From NCBI GenBank assembly GCA_024278985.1, contig JAJRSC010000003.1, positions 1-51,144 of the forward strand: a stretch of 51,144 nt of DNA, given 5' to 3'. Positions 10,805 through 19,570 of the stretch are shown here, in pieces. Within the stretch, counting starts at the first letter, position 1. The number at the start of each line of letters is the position of its first letter. The notes under the pieces are model-generated. The model was not told where the DNA came from. It saw only the letters and a program-made list of their open reading frames with translations, and made no database searches. The position numbers were made by a program, and so were the translations under genes. The stretch is from an archaeon (GTDB lineage Archaea > AGJL01 > Methanococci > Methanococcales > Methanocaldococcaceae).

Positions 10805-13585
10805 ATGAATATAAATTTTAAGAAAATTGAAGAAAAATGGCAAAAGAGATGGGAAGAAGCAGAAATATTTAATGCTAATCCTGACAATAGAGAGAAATTT
10901 TTTATTACAGCTGCATTTCCATATTTAAATGGTGTATTACATGCAGGACATTTAAGAACATTTACTATTCCAGAAGTTATGGCAAGATACCAAAGAATGA
11001 AAGATAAAAATGTCCTTTGGACTTTTGGCTATCATGTTACTGGAACCCCAATTCTTGGATTAGCTGAGTTAATTAAAAAGAAAGATGAAAAAACTATTTG
11101 GGCATATACTAATCTTCATAAAGTTCCAAAAGAAGATTTACTAAATTTAACAACCCCTGAGAAAATTGTAGAATATTTCTCAAAAAAAGCAGAGGAAGCT
11201 TTTAAAAAGGCAGGTTTTAGTTTAGATTGGAGAAGACAATTTACAACAAATGATGAAGAATTTAAGAAATTTATCATTTGGCAATTTCATAAACTTAAAG
11301 AGAAGGGTTTAATAGTTAAAGGTTCTCATCCAGTTAGATATTGTCCAAGTTGTGATAATCCAGTTGAAGACCATGATTTATTAGAAGGAGAAGATTCCAC
11401 AATAGTAGAATATATATTAATTAAATTTAAAATGGGAGATATCTATCTACCAGCTGCTACTTTAAGACCTGAAACAGTTTTTGGAGTTGTTAATTTATGG
11501 GTTAATCCTAATGAGGATTATGTTAAAGTTAAAGTTTATGATGAAGAAAAAAAATCTGAAGAAATTTGGATTTTATCTAAAAAAGCAATGAATAAGTTAA
11601 TCCATCAAAATAAAAAATTTGAGATACTTGAAGAATTTAAAGGAGAAAAGTTAGTTAATTTAAGAGCTATAAATCCAATAACTAATAAAGAAGTTCCTAT
11701 TTTACCAGCTGAATTTGTTAAGACAACTGTAGGAACTGGAATAGTTATGTCTGTTCCTGCTCATGCTCCTTATGATTATATTGCATTAAAAGATTTAAAT
11801 AAATTGGATGAAGTTGGAATAATTCCATTAATAAAAGTCCCTGGATATTCTGAATATCCTGCCAAGGATGTAGTTGAAAAATATAAAATAAAAAGTCAAA
11901 AAGATGTTGAAAATCTTGAAAAAGCAACAAAAGAAGTATATAAAGCAGAATTCCACAAAGGAGTTTTAAATGAGAACTGTAAAGAATATGCAGGATACAA
12001 AGTTAGAGAAATTAAAGATAAATTAACAAATGATTTAATTAAAAAAGGATATGCTGAAGTTATGTATGAATTTAGTGTTGAGAGAGTTAGATGCAGATGT
12101 GGAGCAGAGTGTGTAGTTAAGCTTGTAAAAGACCAATGGTTTATAAAATATTCTGACAAAAAATGGAAAGAGTTGGCTCATAAATGTGTAGATAGGATGA
12201 ACTTTATTCCTGAAAATTATAAAAAAATCTTTCATGAAATGATTGACTGGATGAAAGATAAGGCATGTGTAAGAAGAAGAGGATTAGGAACAAAATTTCC
12301 ATTTGAAGATGGTTGGATTATTGAATCATTATCAGATTCAACAATATATCCGGCATATTATACAATTGTAAAATATATTAAAGAACATAACATTAAAGCA
12401 GAGCAATTAACAAATGAATTATTTGATTATATTTTTTTAGGAAAGGGGGATATTGAGGAGATTGCAAAAACTACCAATATAGATAAGGAAGTTATTGAAA
12501 ATATGAGAAATGAGTTTATATACTATTATCCAGTAGATTGGAGATGTTCTGCTAAGGATTTAGTTCCTAATCATTTAACATTTTATATATTTAATCATGT
12601 GGCAATATTCCCAGAAGAATTTTGGCCAAGGGGAATAGTAGTTAATGGTTATGTTACTATAGAAAACCAAAAATTATCTAAATCTAAAGGGCCACTATTA
12701 CCAATATTGGAAGTTGTAGAAAAATATGGAGCAGATGTTGGAAGGTTTTATATAGCAACTGCTGCAGAAATCCCTCAAGATGCTGACATTAAGTTTTCTA
12801 CCTTAGAAAAAACAAAACAGTTTTTAGAAAGATTTTACTTATTGGCAAAGGAAATTATTGATATGAAAGATAATAAAGAGAGTTATATAGACAAATGGCT
12901 ACTAAGTAGGATAAATTTACATATAAAAGAATATAAAAATTACATGGACAACTTTGAACTTAGAAAGGCTGGAATATTAATTTATGAATTTTTAGAGGAT
13001 TTAAGATGGTATAAGAGAAGAGGAGGAAATAACAAAGAAATATTAATAAAATTTATAGAAACACTAACCTTATTATTAGCTCCATTTACACCACATATTT
13101 GTGAAGAAATTTGGGAGATGCTTGGAAAGGAAGGATTTGTTTCTTTAGCAAAACTTCCAGAAGTTGGAGAAATAGATGAAGAGATATTAAAAGGAGAGGA
13201 GTATCTGAAGAGATTAATAGAGGATATTAAGGAGATTATTGAAGTTGCAAAAATAAAACCAAACAAAATTTATATATATACTGCTGAAGATTGGAAATGT
13301 GAAGTTTGTGAGATAGTTAATAAAAATAGAGATAAAAATGTTAGAGAGATTATGAAAGAAATAATGAAAGATGAAAGATTTAGAAAGAAAGGTAAAGAAA
13401 TATCCAAATTATTAAATACAATAATTAAAATAAATGCCATACCATTAGATGAAGAAAAAATTCTTTCACAAAATAAGGAATTTTTAGAAAAAGAGTTTAA
13501 TGCAGAAATTGTTATAAATGGGGAAGATAAAGGAAATAAAAAAAGGTTTGCTATCCCAATGAAACCTGCTATTTATATTGAATAA
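10805..13585 (+). CDS. leuS: Leucyl-tRNA synthetase
   Basis: Class I synthetase charging tRNA-Leu, 926 residues, within the size of archaeal LeuRS. The HIGH-type motif is HAGH at residues 46-49 and the KMSKS motif is KLSKS at residues 623-627. The archaeal/eukaryal-type CP1 editing domain is present, with ATLRPETVFGVVNLWV and GTGIVMSVPAHAPYDYIAL. Cysteine pairs at CPSCDN and CRCGAEC suggest zinc knuckles. An anticodon-binding helical domain follows, with a C-terminal extension. The start ATG has a good GGAGGG site. The gene diverges from the FAH-family gene and is followed 23 bases later by the tldD-like gene. Confidence 0.97.
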   Translation: MNINFKKIEEKWQKRWEEAEIFNANPDNREKFFITAAFPYLNGVLHAGHLRTFTIPEVMARYQRMKDKNVLWTFGYHVTGTPILGLAELIKKKDEKTIWAYTNLHKVPKEDLLNLTTPEKIVEYFSKKAEEAFKKAGFSLDWRRQFTTNDEEFKKFIIWQFHKLKEKGLIVKGSHPVRYCPSCDNPVEDHDLLEGEDSTIVEYILIKFKMGDIYLPAATLRPETVFGVVNLWVNPNEDYVKVKVYDEEKKSEEIWILSKKAMNKLIHQNKKFEILEEFKGEKLVNLRAINPITNKEVPILPAEFVKTTVGTGIVMSVPAHAPYDYIALKDLNKLDEVGIIPLIKVPGYSEYPAKDVVEKYKIKSQKDVENLEKATKEVYKAEFHKGVLNENCKEYAGYKVREIKDKLTNDLIKKGYAEVMYEFSVERVRCRCGAECVVKLVKDQWFIKYSDKKWKELAHKCVDRMNFIPENYKKIFHEMIDWMKDKACVRRRGLGTKFPFEDGWIIESLSDSTIYPAYYTIVKYIKEHNIKAEQLTNELFDYIFLGKGDIEEIAKTTNIDKEVIENMRNEFIYYYPVDWRCSAKDLVPNHLTFYIFNHVAIFPEEFWPRGIVVNGYVTIENQKLSKSKGPLLPILEVVEKYGADVGRFYIATAAEIPQDADIKFSTLEKTKQFLERFYLLAKEIIDMKDNKESYIDKWLLSRINLHIKEYKNYMDNFELRKAGILIYEFLEDLRWYKRRGGNNKEILIKFIETLTLLLAPFTPHICEEIWEMLGKEGFVSLAKLPEVGEIDEEILKGEEYLKRLIEDIKEIIEVAKIKPNKIYIYTAEDWKCEVCEIVNKNRDKNVREIMKEIMKDERFRKKGKEISKLLNTIIKINAIPLDEEKILSQNKEFLEKEFNAEIVINGEDKGNKKRFAIPMKPAIYIE

Positions 13586-13608
13586 TAATTTTTTGTGAGG
13601 GAATAAAA

Positions 13609-14952
13609 ATGATTAATTTGGATAAAATTAATTTAGATATCGGAGATTATGCCGATATAAGGATTATTTATAATGAATCAAATCATATTACTCTAAAAGA
13701 TGGAGATTTTGAGGAAATAAGTTCAGGAGAAAATTTTGGAGTATCTATAAGAGTTTTATATAAAAATGGTTGGGGTTATGTTATATCAAATAATCCCAAA
13801 GATATAAATCAATTAATAGAAAAGGCCTATAAAATGGCAAAATTATCAAATAAAGAGAGTAAAAAAGAAGTTATTTTAAAAGAGTATAAGGTAGTTAAGG
13901 ATAAGTATGAAATTGTTGGAGAAATAAATCCAATAAATGTGGATATTGATGAAAAAAAGGAAATTATATTAGAATCTTACAAAATAATGAAAGATAATAT
14001 TATAAAAAGTATTACTGTCAGCTATAGTGAAGGATATTGTAAAAAGATTTTTGCAAATAGTGAAGGCTCATATATTGAAAGTAAAAAAGTAGGTTGTATT
14101 TTAAGAATGAACTGTGTAGCTAAAGAAAATAATAATATGAATTTTGGAGCTGAAAGAATTGGAGGAGTTGATTTTAAAATAATACTTGATGAATATAAAA
14201 ATAAATCATTAGAAGCAAAAAATAAAGCAATTAGATTATTAAAAGCTAAAAGATGCCCAAAAGGTACATTTAAGGTAATTTTAGACCCTGAATTAGCAGG
14301 AGTATTTATTCATGAAGCTGTTGGTCATGCAGCAGAGGCAGATTTAGTTTTACAAAATGATAGTATATTTAAGGATAAAATTGGAGAGAGAGTTGGAAGT
14401 GAATATGTTACTATAATTGATAATCCAAATATAGAGGGAGGATTTGGTTCATATAAGTATGATGATGAGGGTGTAAGAGGAAGAGAGACAATAATTATAG
14501 ATAAAGGAATTTTAAAAAGTTATTTACATACAAGAGAAACTGCTGGAAGGTTAGGAATGGAATTAACAGGTAATGGAAGAGCAGAAGGTTTAGAAAAGCC
14601 AATTGTAAGAATGAGTAACACCTATATAAAACCAGGAGATTGGAATTTTGAGGAGTTAGTTGAAGATACAAAGAATGGTATTTTTTTAAAAGGTTCAAGA
14701 GGGGGACAAGTAGATACTGGGAAGGGACTTTTCCAATTTAGTGCTGAAGAGGCCTATATAATAGAAAATGGAGAATTAAAAGATTTAAGAAGAGATGCAG
14801 GATTAAGTGGAGAAATTTTAAAAATATTATTTAAGGTGGATGCTGTAACAAAAGATTTTAAACTTAATATTGGTTACTGTGGAAAAAATGGACAGACTGT
14901 TCCTGTTGGAGATGGAGGTGGGTTTGTAAGAACTGTTGCTAATGTATCATAA
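13609..14952 (+). CDS. tldD: TldD/PmbA-family metalloprotease
   Basis: A 447-residue TldD homolog. In bacteria, TldD and TldE form a heterodimeric protease that degrades unfolded or modified peptides. The zinc-binding HExxxH motif is seen at residues 235-240 (HEAVGHAAEAD), and the distal glycine-rich conserved segments (YDDEGVRGRETIIIDKG, SRGGQVDTGKG, VGDGGGFVRTVANVS) are all present, so this is the catalytic TldD-type subunit and not the HExxxH-lacking TldE. No tldE partner is adjacent. The start ATG follows TGTGAGGG. Spacing of 23 bases after leuS suggests cotranscription. Confidence 0.88.
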   Translation: MINLDKINLDIGDYADIRIIYNESNHITLKDGDFEEISSGENFGVSIRVLYKNGWGYVISNNPKDINQLIEKAYKMAKLSNKESKKEVILKEYKVVKDKYEIVGEINPINVDIDEKKEIILESYKIMKDNIIKSITVSYSEGYCKKIFANSEGSYIESKKVGCILRMNCVAKENNNMNFGAERIGGVDFKIILDEYKNKSLEAKNKAIRLLKAKRCPKGTFKVILDPELAGVFIHEAVGHAAEADLVLQNDSIFKDKIGERVGSEYVTIIDNPNIEGGFGSYKYDDEGVRGRETIIIDKGILKSYLHTRETAGRLGMELTGNGRAEGLEKPIVRMSNTYIKPGDWNFEELVEDTKNGIFLKGSRGGQVDTGKGLFQFSAEEAYIIENGELKDLRRDAGLSGEILKILFKVDAVTKDFKLNIGYCGKNGQTVPVGDGGGFVRTVANVS

Positions 14953-15000
14953 TAATATCTAATTATTAATTTTAATAGATAATAAAAATGGTGATATTAA

Positions 15001-15543
15001 ATGGTAACTTTTGAAGAAATCTGCAACCATGTATTAAATAATATGAATAAATTTTTAATTAGTGAAAAAAAGGATTATTCTAAGCTATCAAAGTATAGAG
15101 ATGAGATTGAAGATAAGTTAAATGAGATTATAGATGAAACTATTGAAAAATTTTATAATAATGATATAGATACATCTAAATTTGGTGATAAAGAGGAATT
15201 AAAAAATGAACTTAAATCTTGGTTTATAAAAATGTTTGAAATAAAAAATGATAAAGACTTAGAAAAGTTTTACATTGAAACTATAAAAAAAGGTATAAAA
15301 TATGTTGAAAAAGATATCTATCCAGAATATTTAACTATCTTATTAATTAACATTTATAATAAGTTAAAAAATTATATGAATTATGATTGTATGTATATTT
15401 TTGATGATATAATTAAGAGACTAATACTATTATATTTATCTTCATATATGTACTTTGAAACAGCTGTTTTAGAAAAAATAGGTATTAATAAAAGTCTAAA
15501 ATATAACACTATTAAAACATTTATTAAAAAAATGAATATATAG
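15001..15543 (+). CDS. Globin-sensor/protoglobin-like helical protein, no obvious haem ligand
   Basis: This 180-residue, almost entirely helical protein was not matched to a named gene. The order of segments resembles the globin-coupled sensor and protoglobin fold: an early helix ending IIDETIEKFYNN, then ELKSWFIKMFEI, then a helix KGIKYVEKDIYPEYLTILL resembling the family's I-x-x-x-H-x-x-x-x-I-x-P-x-Y-L, and a last helix pair ending YLSSYMYFETAVLEKIG. Tyr101 sits where the proximal haem His is expected, so it may bind no haem or bind it unusually. The fold assignment is by eye only. The start has GGTGAT 8 bases upstream. The gene is 48 bases after tldD and converges with dapB. Confidence 0.75.
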   Translation: MVTFEEICNHVLNNMNKFLISEKKDYSKLSKYRDEIEDKLNEIIDETIEKFYNNDIDTSKFGDKEELKNELKSWFIKMFEIKNDKDLEKFYIETIKKGIKYVEKDIYPEYLTILLINIYNKLKNYMNYDCMYIFDDIIKRLILLYLSSYMYFETAVLEKIGINKSLKYNTIKTFIKKMNI

Positions 15544-15598
15544 ATTTTTAATTTAATTATCCTATGCTCAACTATATAATTTTTTCATTGTAAATAAA

Positions 15599-16420
15599 TT
15601 ATTTTCCTATACAGTAATTCAAACCTAAAACATCAAAGGTATTATATATTCCTTCATCTTTATCTTTTAAAAATCTTATTGCTAATATAACTCCATTTAT
15701 AAATGCCTGTCTGCTACTTGCTTTATGGGTTAATTCTAATCTCTCACCATCTCCTGCAAATATAACAGTATGCTCTCCTACAACATCTCCTCCTCTCAAT
15801 GCATGAATTCCAATTTCTTCCTTTTTTCTTTCTCCAACTAATCCCTTTCTTCCAAATACAAAATAGCCTCCTCTATTTTCTTTAATAATTTCTGCAGCCC
15901 TTAAGGCAGTTCCTGATGGTGCATCTTTTTTAAACCTATGATGCATCTCAACAATTTCAATATCATAATCTCCTAATTTTTTGGCTAAAAATTCCAATGT
16001 CTTAAAAAATATATTAACTCCAATAGCAAAATTCTCAGATATAACTGCAGGAACTTTATTTTCTTTGATAGTTTTTATCATCTCTTCTCTTTCTTCTTCA
16101 CTAAACCCTGTAGTTCCTATAATTAACTTTATCCCTAATTTTGAAGCAATTTTTACATTATTTAATGTTGCCTTTGGCATTGTAAAATCAACTAATACAT
16201 CAGGATTTTTTTCTTTTAAAACCTGCTCCATTTCATCAGCAGTATTTAAAGGAACTCCTATTTTTCCAATCCCTATTAATTCCCCAACATCTTCTCCTCT
16301 TTTTTCATGTCCTTCTCTTTCAAATGCACAAACAACTTTCATATCATCCTGCTCATTTATTGTTCTTATAATACCACTTCCCATTCTTCCCAAAGCTCCT
16401 GCAACAGCCACTTTAATCAT
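15599..16420 (-). CDS. dapB: 4-hydroxy-tetrahydrodipicolinate reductase
   Basis: DapB reduces hydroxy-tetrahydrodipicolinate with NAD(P)H in lysine biosynthesis. The 273-residue protein has the Rossmann start IKVAVAGALGRMGSGI and the DapB signature EMHHRFKKDAPSGTALRAA, which contains the catalytic His and Lys. The GIHALRGGDVVGEHTVIF segment is also typical. I choose ATG 16420: AGGTGG stands 5 bases upstream, whereas the in-frame GTG at 16429 lies inside that ribosome site. The start overlaps the end of wecC by 8 bases, so it is the last gene of a LysR-trpA-wecC-dapB run. Confidence 0.95.
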   Translation of the reverse strand: MIKVAVAGALGRMGSGIIRTINEQDDMKVVCAFEREGHEKRGEDVGELIGIGKIGVPLNTADEMEQVLKEKNPDVLVDFTMPKATLNNVKIASKLGIKLIIGTTGFSEEEREEMIKTIKENKVPAVISENFAIGVNIFFKTLEFLAKKLGDYDIEIVEMHHRFKKDAPSGTALRAAEIIKENRGGYFVFGRKGLVGERKKEEIGIHALRGGDVVGEHTVIFAGDGERLELTHKASSRQAFINGVILAIRFLKDKDEGIYNTFDVLGLNYCIGK

Positions 16421-17642
16421 TTTTTCCACCTAATTTATAAACCTTAAATCCAAACTTTTCCCATCTTTCTTTAGTAATTATATTTTTTGTATCATAAATT
16501 ACTCTATTTCTAACTTTTTCAGATATTTTTTTTATATCCTTTTCATCTAAATCTCTAAAAATTTTGTGGTCAGCTAAAACAACAATTAAATCACTATCTT
16601 CAACTGCCTCATCTATAGGGTAGAGAGGATATTTAAACTCTTTAGCATAAGGGTCATAACACTTTATATTAAATTCTTCTTTTAAAAAAGATATTATTTT
16701 TTCTGCAGGACTTTCTCTTACATCATCTACATCTCCTTTATAAGTTACTCCAAATATAGTTATGTTTTTTCCTTTTGTAAGTTGTTTAATTTTATTGGCT
16801 ACATAGTTGGGCATGGAGTCATTTATCTCTCTTGCAGTTCTTATTAATTTTGCCTCTTTACTTTTTTCAATTAAAAACCATGGGTCTATACTAATACAAT
16901 GCCCACCTACTCCAGGCCCTGGTCTTAGAATATTAACTCTTGGATGCTTGTTTGATAATTCTATTGCCTCCCAAACATCTATATCTAACTCTTCAGATAT
17001 TTTAGCAAATTCATTTGCTAAAGCTATATTAACATCCCTATAAATGTTTTCCATTAACTTAACCATCTCTGCAGTTTTACAATCTGTTAAATATATCTTC
17101 CCTTTGACAAAACTATCATAAATCTTTTTAGCTCTCTCAGCTGATTCCTTGTTTATTCCTCCTATTACTCTATCATTATCTACCAATTCCTTTAAAATAT
17201 TCCCTGGTAAAACTCTCTCAGGACAGTATGAAAGATATATATTTTTATATTTTGATAATTTATTATAAATCTCTTCAGATGTTCCAGGAGGGACAGTACT
17301 TTCAATAATTATTAAATTTCCGTCCTCTAAGTATGGTTTTATTGAATCAATTGCAGAGTTTATATAGGAAAGGTCACATCTGTTATTTTTTATTGGTGTT
17401 GGAACACAAATAATAAAAACATCTGCCTTTTCAGGAGTATTTTTAATTTTTAAATTTCCTGAATTTATAGCTCCTCTAACTAAAGTTAATAAATCTTTTT
17501 CAGTTGTTTTGAATGTAAGATTCTTAATTTCTTCCACTCTATTTTTGTTTATATCCACTCCAACAACTTCAAATCCATTTATTGCCAAAATTGAGGCAGT
17601 AGGTAATCCAATATAACCCAAACCAATAACACAAACCTTCAT
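16413..17642 (-). CDS. wecC: UDP-N-acetyl-D-mannosamine dehydrogenase
   Basis: A 409-residue member of the UDP-glucose/UDP-ManNAc dehydrogenase family, oxidising the sugar nucleotide to UDP-ManNAcA for archaellin or S-layer N-glycans. The NAD site is VIGLGYIGLPTA at the N terminus. The catalytic cysteine lies in GPGVGGHCISIDPWFL, and the C-terminal UDP-binding domain follows (TIFGVTYKGDVDDVRESPA). UDP-ManNAc specificity is inferred from resemblance to methanococcal WecC; UDP-glucose dehydrogenase cannot be excluded. Its ATG overlaps the trpA stop by 4 bases, and its 3' end overlaps dapB. Confidence 0.87.
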   Translation of the reverse strand: MKVCVIGLGYIGLPTASILAINGFEVVGVDINKNRVEEIKNLTFKTTEKDLLTLVRGAINSGNLKIKNTPEKADVFIICVPTPIKNNRCDLSYINSAIDSIKPYLEDGNLIIIESTVPPGTSEEIYNKLSKYKNIYLSYCPERVLPGNILKELVDNDRVIGGINKESAERAKKIYDSFVKGKIYLTDCKTAEMVKLMENIYRDVNIALANEFAKISEELDIDVWEAIELSNKHPRVNILRPGPGVGGHCISIDPWFLIEKSKEAKLIRTAREINDSMPNYVANKIKQLTKGKNITIFGVTYKGDVDDVRESPAEKIISFLKEEFNIKCYDPYAKEFKYPLYPIDEAVEDSDLIVVLADHKIFRDLDEKDIKKISEKVRNRVIYDTKNIITKERWEKFGFKVYKLGGKND

Positions 17643-18469
17643 ACTCTCTCCAAGATTTTATTTTTTGTTCCTTCTTTTAGTTCTTTAACAAACTTCTCCA
17701 ACTCTTTTAAAAATTTTTCTTTATTCTCTATTTTATTATTCTTACAATATTTTTCAATAATTTTTACTATAGCACTTCCAACTATTGCCCCATCTGCTAA
17801 CTTTGTTATTTCTTCAATATGCTCTCTCTTAGATATTCCAAAACCAACACATACAGGAAGATGACATTTTTCTTTAAGATTTTTTATAAAATTTTTAGTT
17901 TCTTCCTGTATCTTTTCTCTTTCTCCAGTAATTCCTGTAACTGAAACAGCATAAATAAAACCAGATGCCTTTTTTAAAATCTTTTTTAATCTTTCCTCTG
18001 TTGTTGTTGGAGCTACTAAAAAAATTAAATCAATATTATAGGCCTTACATATTTTATATAAACTTTCACACTCTTCAATTGGTAAGTCAGGAACTATTAT
18101 TCCTGAAATTCCTACTTCACTACATTTTTTTACAAATTTTTCTTCTCCCATTTTAAAAATTATGTTGTAGTATGTTAAAAATACCTTTGGTTTATTAGGA
18201 AATTTCATATTCAACTCTTTAGCCAATTTAAAGGCATGTATTGGTGTAATTCCAGATGATAATGCCCTAAAATCTGCTTTTTGAATTGTTAACCCATCTG
18301 CAACAGGGTCAGAGAAAGGAATACCTATCTCTATAATATCCCCATATTTACAAATAACTTCAAATGCTTCCTTAGAATCTTCAAAATTTGGGTCTCCTGC
18401 AACTAAGAAAGGTATAAATGCTTTTTCCTTTTTATCCCTCAATTCTTTAAACTTTTCCTCTATTTTCAT
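17639..18469 (-). CDS. trpA: Tryptophan synthase alpha subunit
   Basis: TrpA cleaves indole-3-glycerol phosphate to indole, which TrpB joins to serine. The 276-residue TIM barrel has the catalytic Glu and Asp in the segment DIIEIGIPFSDPVADG, the flexible loop region, GFIYAVSVTGITGERE, and the phosphate-binding VCVGFGISKREH and DGAIVGSAIVK. The start ATG follows the LysR stop by 7 bases. The usual partner trpB is not adjacent, and the gene instead leads into wecC through a 4-base ATGA overlap. This isolates the alpha subunit from the rest of the trp genes in this genome. Confidence 0.95.
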   Translation of the reverse strand: MKIEEKFKELRDKKEKAFIPFLVAGDPNFEDSKEAFEVICKYGDIIEIGIPFSDPVADGLTIQKADFRALSSGITPIHAFKLAKELNMKFPNKPKVFLTYYNIIFKMGEEKFVKKCSEVGISGIIVPDLPIEECESLYKICKAYNIDLIFLVAPTTTEERLKKILKKASGFIYAVSVTGITGEREKIQEETKNFIKNLKEKCHLPVCVGFGISKREHIEEITKLADGAIVGSAIVKIIEKYCKNNKIENKEKFLKELEKFVKELKEGTKNKILERV

Positions 18470-18476
18470 AATTTCA

Positions 18477-19367
18477 CTATAAATTATTTATGAATTCCCA
18501 GAATGATTTTACTGCACTTGGGTTTTTTGTTTTTTTATTTTTTACTAAGTATAAATATCTCTCTATTTCTAAATCTTTAATTGGTACTATCTTTATTAAA
18601 CCTGCTTTCTCTGCTTTTTTTGCAGGAATTTCTGAGATAACACTAACTCCATAACCCTCTGAAACAGCAGTTATAACTGCTGAATTACTTCCCAATTTCA
18701 TAATTATATTTAAATCCATTACTGAATAACCTTTTTTATTAAGAGCTTCTAAAAATACATCTCTTGTTCCAGACCCTTCTTCTCTATCTATAAAGTCCTC
18801 TTTTAATATATCTTCTATAGTAGCATATCCTTTTTTGGCTAAGGGATGATTTGGAGGAACTATAAGAACCAGTCTATCTTTACCAATAATAACATGTTCA
18901 TAACTATCATCTAATAAATAACCAACTGCAGCAATATCTGCCAATCCTTCACTTAATGCTTTAAAACATTTTTTAGAGTCAGTTATAGTTATTTCAAAAT
19001 TAACATTTGGATATCTATCTCTATACTCTTTTATTAATGAGGGCAATATATGTTCTCCTGGTGTTGTAGAGGCATAAACTCTTATAGTTCCCTCAGGATT
19101 TATATGCATGGTTTTCATTAATAATTTTGCTTCATCAATTAAATTTAAAACCTTTTTAGCCCTTTGATATAAAATTTCACCTTCTGGTGTTAGTTCAACA
19201 CCTTCAGGAGTTCTTAAAAAAAGTTGTGCATCAAAAAATTTTTCTAATGCAAATATATGATTACTTACAGTCCCCTGGGTAATCCCTAACTTTTTTGCAG
19301 CTTTAGAGAAACTTTTTGTTTCACTTGCAACTATAAATGTTTTAAAATAACTAATCTTTGGGTCCAT
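18477..19367 (-). CDS. LysR-family transcriptional regulator
   Basis: A 296-residue regulator with an N-terminal winged helix-turn-helix (residues about 5-65: FIVASETKSFSKAAKKLGITQGTVSNH split across the recognition helix) and a C-terminal periplasmic-binding-like effector domain (residues about 90-296; GTIRVYASTTPGE, GLADIAAVGYL, REEGSGTRDVF). LysR proteins are not common in archaea, but Methanococcales carry one resembling this. It heads the run LysR-trpA-wecC-dapB, with trpA 7 bases downstream. The effector is unknown; an amino-acid pathway intermediate is a reasonable guess from the neighbours. The start ATG has GGTGATATT upstream. Confidence 0.92.
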   Translation of the reverse strand: MDPKISYFKTFIVASETKSFSKAAKKLGITQGTVSNHIFALEKFFDAQLFLRTPEGVELTPEGEILYQRAKKVLNLIDEAKLLMKTMHINPEGTIRVYASTTPGEHILPSLIKEYRDRYPNVNFEITITDSKKCFKALSEGLADIAAVGYLLDDSYEHVIIGKDRLVLIVPPNHPLAKKGYATIEDILKEDFIDREEGSGTRDVFLEALNKKGYSVMDLNIIMKLGSNSAVITAVSEGYGVSVISEIPAKKAEKAGLIKIVPIKDLEIERYLYLVKNKKTKNPSAVKSFWEFINNL

Positions 19368-19408
19368 AATATCACCTATTTTAATAGATATTAGGAATAT
19401 TAATATAA

Positions 19409-19420
19409 CTTATATATAAG
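19409..19420 (-). promoter_or_regulatory. TATA-box palindrome upstream of the LysR gene
   Basis: CTTATATATAAG is a perfect 12-base palindrome about 45 bases upstream of the LysR start codon and well placed to act as its TATA box. A palindromic promoter core could also be an operator for autoregulation, which is usual for LysR proteins; that part is inference. The rest of the 203-base gap (19368-19570) is AT-rich with no further gene. Confidence 0.45.
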
Positions 19421-19570
19421 AATGATTAATAAAAATATCGTCAAAATATTTCCGAATTTTAAATTAAATTTTAATTAATATTTATGTAATTTGGAATTTT
19501 AACATTATTCTAAGTTTAATTTTCATCATTAATTAATAAAATTTTTGAAATAAAAATAAAAAAATAAAAA

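Noticed and set aside
15981-16433. Long open frame opposite dapB
   Set aside because: Shadow of the dapB coding strand; low-complexity Ile/Ser/Phe composition typical of antisense frames here.
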